This document shows, piece after piece, positions 37,001 to 48,800 of a stretch of 64,000 nucleotides of DNA; position 1 is the first letter of the stretch, and every line of letters starts with the position of its first letter. Both the position numbers and the translations under genes were made by a program. The notes beneath the pieces were generated by a model, which ran no database searches, was not told the DNA's origin, and saw only the letters and a list, made by a program, of their open reading frames with translations. Source of the DNA: Ectocarpus siliculosus. Its lineage: Eukaryota; Sar; Phaeophyceae; Ectocarpales; Ectocarpaceae. The stretch covers positions 2,530,912-2,594,911 of the forward strand of contig FN649749.1 of the NCBI GenBank assembly GCA_000310025.1. The letters run 5' to 3'.

Positions 37001-40000
37001 TCGCAGACTCCTTGTCGTGCTCATCGAAGCTTTCGCTGACCTTAAGCGCCGCCTTGCGCTCAATCTCCCGCTCCTTTCGGTTCATGAACGTTCGCAGCCC
37101 ACCGTTGTTACATTTCATAAAGCAATACGCAGACGGGAATGATACAGCGGCGATTGTGATCGCAGCAGTCGGAACGGCGGCAGCAGCAGCAGAAGCAGCA
37201 GCAGAGCGTGTGTGGAACTTAAGCTTCGCATTCCCACAATGTCAGCCCTTCGAAACATTTCAGTAGTGATGAACGCTGCCATTCTGTTCTAACAAGAAAC
37301 AAATGAGGGGCAATTATTGTGTCTGATATGAGGTTCTAAATATCTCCTCAGCAGCGCTTCCCGTCGTTGCACCTGTTTGAGGCAACGTTAGAGTTAGGGT
37401 AGTGCGATCAACATCTGCTGTATTTTCACGATAAAACTACCCGCTTTGGGGACGGCTGCCGGTGTGGGCTAGCTCACTTTCTCGGCCGCCTCCTCCTCTA
37501 CCCTCCTCGCCATCTTCCGGTCCCTGGTTCTCCTCCTGGTGCTGGTTTCAGATTTCACCTCAAACCCTGCCTCAATGGGCCGCCCAGAGAGAAAAATCAA
37601 GGAGTGGTTGTAGACTCAACGTGGGATGTCAACGCGAATACGATGTGTTGTTGGGGCGGCAAGGGTGCTTTGCAAACCAAGGTCAAATATTGCGTGTGGA
37701 AATATGTTTTCGAGAAGTTCTACCCGCTCCAGACGGTAACTATGTTGCTGTCCATTCCCCCTTTCCCTCCAACCTCTCCACCTTCCGGAAACATGTGAAC
37801 TTTCTCACCAAGCCTGAAAAAAGTGCGGAGGAACTCCGGGCAGCTGATCGACCCATCGCCGTCTTTGTCGAAGGCGTGGATGGCAGCGCCCAGCTCAGGT
37901 GGTGTCAACTGTATCCCGAACGCCTGTTTGGGGAGTGGGAGAGAGAGGGGCTCGCGTGATTACTTCTTGACAACCTTGACCGCTCCTCTCTCGCGTGCGG
38001 GCCGCTCAATCGTAGGGCGCACCCCATGTCAGCATGAGCTACGGTCAGAATCCCGAACGCGGGGGGGTGTATGGGGTGGTGACATGTACCGATGGATAAT
38101 AGTACACTCCAACTTCACGCAATATGATGAGCTCGCTCACCCTCTTGAGCTGTTCACGAAACACATGAGGCTCCATTTGCGCCCCATCAAAGGCATCCAG
38201 AGACACGGCGCTGGGGTGGTTCTTGTCGTACCTGGAAGAAAACGTTCGAGCGCCGCACAGAAACAAAGGATTGAGAGGAGATGCGAAAACCGCCGACTTC
38301 TCCTGTACCACGGAATTTGCGGACATCTTCGTGGTTTCCTACGTGAAACGACCATGTCGGAACGAACAATGGCGTGCCCTCATTATTTTCCCACTCATGC
38401 CAACGGGCGTAGTATCATGAAAGAAGTCTGTCCGCCGTGTCTTGTCCGGAGTTATGTCAAGGGCGGCGACGTGCGCGAAGTATCGTAGGTGACATCATAC
38501 TCAACCCCCACTCGCTGTTTCCTGGACAAAATTTCTTGCCCGGCTATTCCGTAGTGCAAACGGCGGTGCCAAGGCCACGCGGCATGTTTTCGGAAAGCTC
38601 TTAACCCACAAGTCGTCTCTAAATGGTCGGCAAGACATTTTCCTAAGCCTTCTTTCATGGTACACCTTCAACGCTGGAGTATACGTGTCCAACAGGGTCC
38701 TTTCTGATACCACATGGCGAAACTTCCCCCAAGATGGGCATCGGAACACCCCTCTTTGTCGATGAATTCCCGCGAGGAATTGCTGAGGAGGGCGGGTCGC
38801 CGGGAGTGCGTACCTGGCTGCGGCCTTGGTTATCTTGGCCATCGCCGACTGGTAGTGCCGCTCAGAATATGACCTGTTTATTTTCAGAGCGTTCTTTCTC
38901 TCCTCCTGCCGTCGCTTCCGCGCTTCTTCCTCCGCCAGAAGGGCCTCCCGTTTCTTGGCGAAGCAGGAACAAGTCACAGGAATAGCAGTCGCACAGTCTG
39001 ATGATTTACTTGACAGATTCCGCAATGGCGTTATTGAATGATATACAATGTCCCTGCGCGGGAAACACTCGGTTGAAACAACGTTTCAATCCCTCCACCC
39101 GCGAGGTATCACCGCAAGGGCAGGTACATACCCGCACTCTCTTACCGCATCAGCTTTTCGTTTCTTCTTTGTCCTCCTGTTCCTCTCGTCAAACCCCATC
39201 TTGAAGAACATCTTCGTAAACTCCACGACGTCCACAGTTCCATCGTCATCCTTGTCAAACCGATGCATCACGCCCCCGAGCTCCTGCAACAAGCAACATG
39301 CAGGAAGCGAAGGCACCACTTGTCTGGGGTTGCTATTCAAACACGGGGCTGAAGTTATCCGACTTGGCGAAAGCAAAGGGCACACCATGGCATTCGATGT
39401 ATCGCCCCTTTGTCCTCGTACATACTTGGGGGCGCGCACACTCTACCTCCTGCAGCAACCCACAAAACCAGACATAACGTATCAAATCATGCAACCGCAG
39501 TGTTCTCCTCTGAGTAACTGCTCTTGAGATGGGGTAGCGTTTTCCAAGACCCCCTTGCCACGGCCGTGCATCCCCTCAAGGAGCTCTATAAACGGAACAA
39601 TAACATCTCAGGCAGAACGTGTTGTGGCAACGACGAACGGGGTTGAATCGATCATCAGACACCATGCCGTCAAACCTCTCGCGGCAACAAATACCCCATG
39701 CCCGGCTTAGACGTGCAAAGATATCTAGGGGTCGTTTAACACTGATCGTACCCTTGTCGAGCCGGGTTTCACCCGGATAAGCCAACCACCGAGGTCTATT
39801 ATTAGTGCGAACGGCAAGCCAATCAAACACCACTTACCGCAGGCGTGAGCTTGATGTTGAAGACCTTCCTCAGCTGTTCCCGGAACACATGAGGCGGCAT
39901 GTTGTGCCCCTGAAACAACGCAACGAGTAGAAGACCGCGGCAGTAGCGGTGGCGAAAGCAACATAGAGTCAAAGGACAGAACAGGTCTTTCGTTCGGTGT

Positions 40001-43000
40001 CACATGAATAGCTATCGCGAGACAAGCAACTCGACTCTACGCATTCCGTGTTGTTGCAGTACGTTCCACTAGACGGGTGACGAGGTGCTGATACAAGAGT
40101 TTCCCTACCTCCAGCACGCGCGTCCCCATTCTCTCTGGACATACAGAAACGCTGCCTATCTTTCTTGCCTTCTCGTATATTGCGTGCTCGCTTGCACAGG
40201 TGCTGTAGCGATTTAAAGTGTGTTGGATGAACGTACCTGAAACGCTCCTAGGCCAAGGGAAGCAGGACCTGTGGCGTCGTAGGCTACGGCGGCCTCCACC
40301 AGCTTGGCCAGACCACTCGCTTGTTCCTCGCTAGTATATTCGTAGTCCACCTAAGCGTTTGTGTGTACCCCGGGAAACAAGCTTGTGTTTTTGACTTTGT
40401 TTCTGCATGAGGACTTCTTCGCAAGCATCATGCACGATATGTGCGGGGGGCTAGCTTTGTCGGCGGAAACACCGACTACAAACACTGTCGTCTTCGGACC
40501 AAAGCCTATTAGAGATGCTTTAGTTGTAGCTGTAATCCAAGTACGATCTGCTAATTCTACTCCAGGTTTATGTTGGAGAGATGGGATTCGTTCTGAATTT
40601 TCCTCTGCCCTTAACTGTATTGCACCTCTTCGGGCTTGGCTCTCTACGAAATTTCACTGTCTCGTGTTGGGCTAGCTTCTGAAGGCGAAATATATCGTCA
40701 AAACGATTGTAGAAGTCTAGCCGAGAACAATGTCAAGAACAGCATCAACAACGGTATGGGGTCTGGGCAGCGGTTTACGTGTGATGATATTGTGCAAGTA
40801 CATGTGCTCATTGCTGTCCTCCAACACTCGCTCGAAGGCTATCGTCGATATTGTACTAGGCGCCGACCTGTTGCAGCACGCCCACACCTTTTGCCTAGCT
40901 CGTTCCTCTGCCTCCGCCCGCCTAGCCTCCGTTTCCGCCTCTTCCTTCTCCTTCCGCTTCCGCTCACCCTCTCGCCGAATATGGAGGCGCCTGGACCGCT
41001 CCTGTCCAACCAAGCAAACGACGTGGCCCGAACGTAACGAACGAATGTGAGACCTAAAGCTTTGTCACACGAGGGCGTGACCCAATCTCATGGACCCTCA
41101 ATCACGAGGGCAACAATGTCGGGTTCTTATGGACGCTAATAAGTACGGCAATGCAAATCACTGCTGCTTTCCTGCTGGGAGGTTTCCTACAGCCCTCCAC
41201 CACACACACAAATAGCCGGATTCTGCCTCGCTAACCTGAAACCCTGTCATGAAAAACTTGAGCAGGAACTCTGCGCAGTTGACGGAGCCGTCGTGATCCT
41301 TGTCAAAACTCGCCATGACCGCCGCGAGCTGCGGAGGAGATAGCTTGATGTTGAAAACCCTGCACAAATATTGCAGCAGTGCCAGCTGAAGCATCGGAAC
41401 GGGATCATAGCATGGGTTTGATTCCGAAGCCCCTTAACTACCGTCCTAGTTCGCTGAAAGTAAGACCGATATCGAAGCAGGTGTGGGGGCAATCATGATA
41501 TCAACGCGAGCATTCTTTTGTGCTCGAAGAAAGGCTTGCCAAGGAAAGAAGGTTCAGAACGCATAAAACGAGTGCTGATGGACCGGTACAAGCCTCTGAT
41601 GTCTAGCGCGAGGGGAGGTGCGTGACAACCGACCCAACCCGGCAGCTCTCCATACCACCGGTGTCCTAACTTCATCCTCCAAGACCGTGCGTATAGCATA
41701 CTCCCCCCCGAAGCCACTCCGTTGCTCGACCCACGCGAAGAACAACGGGAGGAAAAATTCTACCACCATTTGTGTTCCCAGGGTCTGGGGTTTGAAATCA
41801 CCCGTGAGAGATGTGCTCAAAAGCCGAGCACGATACGGTCTGCTTGGCAGGATTGCATGATAGGGTCGAACCTGCGAAGTTGCTCCCTGAAAACTAGGGG
41901 AGTCATGGTGGCGCCTTCGAAGGCGTCGAGGCTAATAGACGCCGGGGAGGTCTTGTCATAAGCCACCGCTGCCTCAGTAATCAGTGCCATGGCGCTAGCC
42001 TCGTCCTCGGGCCCTGCGCATTGTATTATTAATAGCATTTCGTGGCGTCGCTTAGTGCCGTCCTTACAGCTCTTATTATCTCGGTTGTGTCTCTCTCCAT
42101 GAGCTCCTTTGAAATTCGGCTCTGGCTGTGCTCCCCTTTCTGTCCGTTGCTGTGTTTCCTGTCTCATGGTTTCGTGCTTTCGCGTATTCTAGCAGACGGT
42201 TTTTCAGATTTTCAATGAGCGACTTCGTTTTCCGGCACGTTCGACAGCGTGAAGTACCAAACTCCGGGCGTGCGAGAATTACCATGACGTCACCTCCCCA
42301 GATACCAACTTGTTTGCGGGTGAACATATATAAAGGCACCTTCGGCACCTCATGCCTTTAAAACTCTGCGAGACTCACGGGCCGGCGAAACTCCTCTTTC
42401 CAGATGCCACTCCCGAGACAACTTGTCCCTTCTTCGGCATGATATCTACGAATGATTCCGCTCAAAGCCTAAGCCTTGTTACCAAGAACTGCCTCCATGT
42501 TAAATCTTGTGGTGAAGCAGTTCTGCTTCACAAAGAAGCGTTGCCAATGCCTATCCTGGGACAATTCAATGTTGGTTATTTTTTCTTGTGAACAGAATGT
42601 TTGTGAGTCCAGACTTCCCTCAATATTGACCCTAATGTTGCTGGTGCTTTGGACAGCTGTGAAGGGTGGTAAGTTCGCACTGAATCCCGTAACGTCTTCA
42701 AAAGCACATGCCAAAGTTCTCACCCCATTTCACATCGGGGTGGAGGTGGTTCAATGCCTCTGCAGGGTCGGGTGGGTTCAAGAGCTCCGCCTCCTCGAGC
42801 GCCTTTTGCTCCATGTGCTTGCGTTCAAACTCCAGGCGCTCTACCCTTCGACGGTCCCGTTCAGCCTGTCCCATCTACAGTTGGTTGTGGCAAGATCAAC
42901 GGCAGCGCGAAAAGTATGCGCAAAATCGTCATGGGCCAGCAGCTGGTGGTTGAACATCGGGACCGCGCGCAGCAGCTTAAATCGTCACCTACAGCATGTG

Positions 43001-45621
43001 ACTGGGCTCAGTCACGTTAGCAAAGGAAACATTGTGGACTTTCCGTTGACCACAATTGATGATATGGACGGCAAGACCTCAAGGCAACCAGATATGTTCC
43101 TTCTGTAAACCTAATTAGACTACAGACCAGACTGCTGCCGTGTAATGTTGGATCCTGTGTACGGCTGTAGTCGACGTACCACCTATGCCGACGGGAGAGA
43201 AGCTGATGAATGTACGAACTTCTTTCTGGCGCATGCACCTGTAGGAACGAACTGCTGAACCCGTCTTGCATAAACATACCACAGGTTTACGCCCAGAGGA
43301 GCTCTTCTAAGTGGTTCCGGATCGGAACGCTTTCGTTTAAGAATACATTGACCACCAGCAGCGGTAAGCTGACGTTTGCATGTGACAAATCATTCAACTG
43401 CGGATTGAAATGTTATCAATCGCGCCCGCCCGGTTGTCGACCGCCTGGACACATCTGGGTACTCCCGGCCCCGAACCTTCCTTTCCATAGCTCATGACCG
43501 TTTGAAGAGTGGCTCTGTCTCAGCACACTTGCCATGATATGTAGTGAACAGCGCCACACCGGGTCGGATTGCAGTCTAAACGAGATCTAGAACTGCGGAG
43601 GAAGATGTTTGCAACTCACCTCATTTGCTAACAAAACGCCCGGTTGTTGAGCACCGTGGCCACATCAGGATGCTCCGGATATAGCACCTCCTCTTGTATA
43701 GCCTGTGACCGCTCTAACAGTCGCTCGGCCTCAAGGTACTTGCCCTGGCATGCAGTACGACTGAACACCAGGGCACGTACGCTGAGGCTGAGCCACTGTA
43801 CGAGCGGTCANNNNNNNNNNNNNNNNNNNNNNNNNNNNNNNNNNNNNNNNNNNNNNNNNNNNNNNNNNNNNNNNNNNNNNNNNNNNNNNNNNNNNNNNNN
43901 NNNNNNNNNNNNNNNNNNNNNNNNNNNNNNNNNNNNNNNNNNNNNGGAGCATCCTGATGTGGGCACGGTCCTCAACAACCGGGCGTTGTTGCTGGCTAAT
44001 CAGGTGAGTTGCAGACAATTTGAGCACCGTGGCCACATCAGGATGCTCCGGACCTAGCACCTTCTCGTGTATGGCCTGTGACCGCTCGAACAGTTGCTCG
44101 GCCTCAAGGTACTTTCCCTTGCATGCAGTACGACTGAACACCAGGGCAAGTACGCTGAGGCTGAGCCACTGTACGGTCACAGGCCATACAAGAGAAGGTG
44201 CTAGGTCCGGAGCATCCTGATATGGCCACGGTCCTCATTAACCGGGCGTTGTTATGTCTAATCAGGTGCGTTGCAGCAATCTTCCTCCGCAGTTCTAGAT
44301 TTCGTTTTGACTGCAATCCGACCGGGTGTGGCGCTGTTCACCACATTTCATGGCAAGGGTACAGAGGCAGACCTACTCTTCAAACGGTCATGAGATATTG
44401 GAAGGAAGGTTCGGGGCCGGGAGTACCCAGATGTGTCCAGGCGGTCGACAACCGGGCGGGCGCGGTAACGTTTCAATCCGCACTTGTATATCCCACTTTG
44501 ATTTAACCATGAGTACAGCTCAGCCACTTGTAGCTTGTAGTGAAATAGAGAGGCAAGGGGGAAACCGTAACGCCACCACCCTAACCCTAATACCCCGCCC
44601 GAAATTCCACCGATGCCGTATCCAATAACATGTTTGCTATTATATATAAACCTGCGTGGGGTCCTCTGTCTATGCATCGAAGGTTTTAGCCCAATAGTGT
44701 AGAGGGCAACATGACAGACACATTCAGGGAGGATGGGGTGCTGTTTAGGGCGACGAATATACACCGCTGTCCAAGCCATCGCAAGCAAGCATAGAAAACG
44801 CTGCTCTCTACATATGTATGCCGGGGTTGAGTGAGAGGCCGTGTGTCGTGGAACCGCCAACAACAACGCGGTTTTGAGTTCTGAGTTCTGACAGAGAGGG
44901 CTGGGTTACCCGAGCACGCCCACCACCTATTCATTCTTCCAAGCACGCCCACAACCTATTCTTTCTTCCAAGTACACATAACTTAGTTAGTTGTTTGCCA
45001 GACAACTGCCGGCTAGTCGTTCGTCAACAACTAGTGCACGATCCCGGAAGGTTGATGGCTACAGGCCAGTAGACTACTGCTGTAGTCTAGAAAGCCATAC
45101 CGACACTGCAGCGACACCAAGCGGAAAAATACTTCAAAACACTACTGTTTTGACTGCTGGTCCGTTGGCACCTGAATAAAGTGAATGACGAAGGTGTTTC
45201 CATCGAGTTCCATGCCACCGTCGGGCACAAAGTGCGCAAAGACGGCCGAGAGCTCGGGCTCTGTTAGTCTGATGTGGAACAAGCGTCGAAGCATGTCTCG
45301 GAGCTCCGGGGGAGTCAGCCCTTCTCCAGCAAACCCCTTCTTCAGGATGCGGTCCTTGTCCGGATGGTATCGTACTGACGCCTCCACTAGCTTCGAAAGG
45401 CCTGATTGCAGCGGTGTTCTAGGTGGTTCTGCGGGAGAAGCCTTGCGCTTCTTAGGGGGAGAGCTAAGCCTGACGGCGTACTTGCCTCGTGCAACATTCT
45501 TGCCTTCCCTGGTCTTGTTAGGTTTGGGAGCATCTCGTTCGATTACTGTTTTTCCGCTGGGGAAGACGATCTCGGCCGCATCGTCCTCGTCTGCTGCCTC
45601 TATAGTGGGCGACTCCGCCAT
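31050..45621 (-). CDS. Six-module EF-hand / charged-helix protein, 22 exons (~990 residues)
   Basis: Exons (5' to 3'): 45621-45172, 42874-42724, 42013-41872, 41359-41236, 41001-40888, 40350-40237, 39909-39838, 39283-39146, 38953-38814, 38231-38141, 37923-37809, 37566-37478, 37073-36973, 36722-36632, 35904-35759, 35164-35050, 34346-34257, 33695-33554, 32995-32862, 32205-32108, 31714-31486 and 31136-31050; all phases agree. The protein repeats one module six times: a helix (SAMAKITKAAARYDKNHPS), a linker (SLDAFEGAxMxPHVFREQLKR), an EF-hand (VFGLKLSPSELG ... FDKDGDGTVNCAEFLLTFFR), then a Glu/Arg/Lys-rich helix. Canonical calcium loops start at residues 267, 399, 531 and 663, exactly 132 apart; loops at ~132 and ~795 are degenerate. 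The N-terminal ~70 residues are basic and disordered. It probably is a calcium-sensing scaffold; no enzyme domain, signal or membrane segment is seen. I know no name for this architecture. Exon 16 uses a GC donor (AAG/gcaagc). The junction of exons 18 and 19 is the least certain. Confidence 0.82.
33818..33930. repeat. Degenerate ttcact-rich short tandem repeat
   Basis: A run of ~12-base units of the form (c/t)acttcgtattc, ending in ttcacttcacttcgtatg. It is AT-richer than its surroundings and lies in intron 17 of the EF-hand gene. Confidence 0.6.
35400..35499. repeat. 20-bp minisatellite, five copies
   Basis: The unit gagtgggtctcttcgacaaa is repeated head to tail five times with no spacer and only a few changes. 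It lies in intron 15 of the EF-hand gene. It is not a CRISPR array, because no unique spacers separate the units. Confidence 0.9.
40440..40760. other. AT-rich segment in an EF-hand gene intron, origin unknown
   Basis: Intron 5 contains a stretch that is AT-richer than the flanks (for example gatgctttagttgtagctgt and aattctactccaggtttatg) and is open on both strands. The plus frame reads PIRDALVVAVIQVRSANS; the minus frame reads KPGVELADRTWITATTKASL. I recognise neither. It may be an organelle-derived insertion or a retroelement fragment. It contains no splice-consistent exon for the host gene. Confidence 0.35.
43395..44470. pseudogene. Inverted cluster of kinesin-light-chain-like TPR exon fragments around an assembly gap
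   Basis: Within intron 1 of the EF-hand gene at least six pieces of one TPR unit occur in alternating orientation. Minus strand: 43800-43625 (GKYLEAERLLERSQAIQEEV then LYPEHPDVATVLNNRA, broken by a stop), a worn copy at ~43540-43395, and 44180-44040 (GKYLEAEQLFERSQAIHEKV then LGPEHPDVATVL). Plus strand: 43946-44003 (EHPDVGTVLNNRALLLANQ followed by gtgagt), 44175-44266 (RSQAIQEKVLGPEHPDMATV then LINRALLCLI followed by gtgcgt) and a worn copy at ~44350-44470. The left and right sides form a large imperfect palindrome. The TPR consensus and donor sites suggest exons of an NB-ARC/TPR or kinesin-light-chain-like gene. Here they are scattered, stop-containing and unlinked to an N-terminal domain. 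Confidence 0.78.
43811..43945. other. Assembly gap (135 N) inside the TPR palindrome
   Basis: A run of undetermined bases interrupts the centre of the inverted repeat, as expected where a palindrome defeats cloning or assembly. Both flanks are TPR-exon sequence, so the missing bases probably are too. Confidence 0.95.
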
Positions 45622-45871
45622 GGCACTAGGTTATAAGTCTCGCCTAGTCTTTTATGCACATTCCCACAACAAGTAGCCGATTGAGGCTTGAAGCTGTAAG
45701 CACGGCCTGCCTCCTGCCTCCACGGGGAGTCGAATCTCGCCGCCTCGTTTTGCCCAAGAGGAACCTAAAACATCCCGCAGAACCCACTTGAAATCCGCCG
45801 CTTCTCGCCGCATTGCCGTCCACAGGCCTGTGTCAAGACCTCGCATCACACTCCCCTCCGTTGCACACGCC
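45622..45871. promoter_or_regulatory. Shared divergent promoter region (EF-hand gene / NBP35)
   Basis: Only 250 bases separate the start codons of the minus-strand EF-hand gene (45621) and the plus-strand NBP35 gene (45872). The region is GC-rich with no obvious TATA box near either start. It must hold both 5' UTRs and promoters unless a 5' non-coding exon lies elsewhere. Bidirectional transcription is inferred from geometry only. Confidence 0.55.
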
Positions 45872-48800
45872 ATGGCAGACGCAGCATCCACCACGCCCTT
45901 GCCTCCGGTACCTACGGCGCCGATGGCGTCGGGCATCCCTTCCAACGCGAATGAGGGGTGTGTGGGTCCGGCTGCCGAGGAAGCAGGCAAAGCCGCAGGC
46001 TGCGCTGGCTGCCCCAACAAGACGGCGTGCGCCTCCGGGAAAGGTCGAGAGGTCGACCCAGGTGAGAGGACCAGGGCGAGGAACAGCAGCAGCACTCGTG
46101 CTCAGCACCGCCGGTTGGGTTACCTGTGGTCGTGTACTCGGTACACTCGGAGTTTGTTATATTTTAGGCAGAAAGAGTCCCCCGCCGTACACTACAGACA
46201 CAACGCGCTTGCTGCAAGTCTGCCAGGGCACGATGCTGGGTCCAGCTTAGGCTGTGGTGGTGTTCAAAGGTAGGTTCGGGCGCTCCACGAAATGTCCCCT
46301 CGGCAAATAGAGGTTTGAATGTTTGAATTACCTGCAAGGAGGCATGCACTCGCGGAATAACGGGGAACCTCAGTCCTTCTACCGCGAGAACCTTCTCTCG
46401 GGCCACAGAAGTTCAGCCGCGTCCGTCTGCCCTTCGGTAGAAAGCGCCACTTGGGGCAAGCGCGGAAGAAGCACCTAGCCCACCGATGAAAGGCGGCACC
46501 AGGCAAAGCTAGGGCTTGGGTTAGAAGGTCTCGCTTTCCCTCTAGAGGAATATTTTGAAAACCTCCTTTTCGTGCCGCGTTTACCACGCTCCCGCAAGTT
46601 GTTGTCTTTCAGACAAGAGACGGCTCCGGTGGGAAGGCAGTTTTTGCACTTGCACCCAGGAATGGAATGCCTGCATCATCCAATCAGCAGGCTTACATTT
46701 CAGAAATTTCCCAAGAACACCGTGTTTTATGTGCGTTGTAAGGGGATTTACACGGCCATGTGGATGGTTTGAAATGAGCGAAGTACGTCGTATGCATGCA
46801 CAGCTGCAGCCGGAGATGTTGATTAGAGCTACATGTAGTTCCAAGGATTGTTCACATTGGCCCGAGAAAGGCCGCAATGATATTCTTCATCTGAAAGGAA
46901 GCTATGGTCAGAGTGTTCCACTGAAAAAGTTCCAAGCCTGGTTGCAAGTTGCCGTAGCATCCCCAACGATTCCCCCCCCCTCGGGTCAGTGGTCGCGCTC
47001 CCCGCGGGTTGTTCACGAGGCCTTGGCGTTTCCTGCATAGAAAATTGTGCAGGATCCGTCGCGGTATATACTGTCGCCTCACGGTCTTGAAGGTTTGGTC
47101 CCAACTAAAGGGTAAGCCTTTTGTAGAGGCTCAGTATATCGCCACAACCATTCACTACAATTGTATGTTTCCCCCTTGCCTACCTTCCAGCGGTGGCCGA
47201 GGTGGCGGAGAGGCTATCGAGCGTGAAGCACGTCGTCCTGGTCTTGTCCGGGAAGGGGGGGGTCGGAAAGAGCACCGTCTCATGCCAGCTGGCGTTTTCT
47301 CTGGCCGCTCAGGGAAAGCAGGTGATCTGGTTACAATCGATACTGATTGGCTAGATTGCCACGAACCCTCCGCTTATTTCGCAAGACGTGCAACAGAGCC
47401 TCTGTGTTTGCTGGTTTTGCCACCTTGCCACTTTGTTTCCGGGTACGCCTTCACGTCTCCGCTTGCCCCTGCTCTGTGCATCAAATCAGCTTACATTTTG
47501 GGTATCCGTCGATGTCTTTTGGGCGATACACCGACTGCGTTACTGGCCACCTTCTAGTGTCTAGAAAACCTACAGCAAACGTTTCCGCCGAGCGTCCTTG
47601 AGAGCTTGATTAAGTGAATCAAACGCGGTCGCAGCCTCTTTGCGCGAGTTTGTCGTGCCAAGTTTTCGAAGCCTCTCCAGTGCGCGGTTGTCTCGCCTGA
47701 ATGTGTTTTTTTTCTGACGCGGGAAGGCGGACAACGAGGCTTCAAGAACATTGGAGTGTACGCGCATTGTACACGTACCTGTTTTTTTTTCGGAGACCTG
47801 ACGAGAGCAAAACATGCATTTTGCAAGCAAGAACACGACAAACCGTCTCTCAAGACACGCAAACTCTCTTGAACAGAGCCCCCGTACAACCGATTTTTCG
47901 TGCCGCAGGTGGGCTTGCTGGATATCGACATCTGCGGCCCCAGTGTTCCCCGCATGCTTGGTCTCACGGGGAGGGAGGTCCACCAGAGCTCGTCTGGGTG
48001 GTCGCCGGTGTGGGTGACGGACGGGCTTGGGGTGATGTCGATCGGCTTCATGCTCCCACAGCAGGACAACGCGGTTATCTGGAGGGGGCCCAAGAAGAAC
48101 GGGCTTATCAAGCAGTTCCTCACGGTGTGAACGATGAAGGGGTCGGAACCCCGGCATTGATGTTCCATGCGCTGGTTTTGGGGAACTCGCGCCGTTTGGA
48201 ACGCTGGAAGGAGGCACACTATTTGACAAAAATTGTTTAAGGTTTCATTCCTTGTGTATCTTGCTCAGCTTGTATGGGTCACGTCGTGCGGTAGGATAAA
48301 ACAGTCCAATCTCTCGTAGTGTCTACACACTATCATGTGTGGGGAGGGGAGGAAAATCTACCTTCCATTACCGCGTGCGCCTCTACCAACACGAGCCTCG
48401 AACGCTTCGCGCCACAAGCTGGATCTACCTCCCTTTCGTAAGAATTTCCGGAAAGCTGTAAATATGTCGAGACTATCTCCTGGAAATGGGTGAGCCGCCT
48501 CATCGGTCGCCCGTTTGCTCACTCAGGACGTTGATTGGGGGCAGCTGGACTATCTGGTGATTGACACTCCGCCTGGCACAAGCGATGAGCACATGTCGGT
48601 CGTCAAGTACTTGGGAGGCTGCATCGTGGACGGGGCTGTGGTGGTAACGACGCCTCAGGTGCGGTGTAGAGTATAATCGTTGTTCGTACAGAGTCGGAAC
48701 TGTGAGACAGAATAGTTGGGGGTATGTCTCATTATTCTGCTGGTTTGTCGCCCGACATTGCGCCTCGAATCGCAGATCGATGAAACATTTTCCCTTTTTC

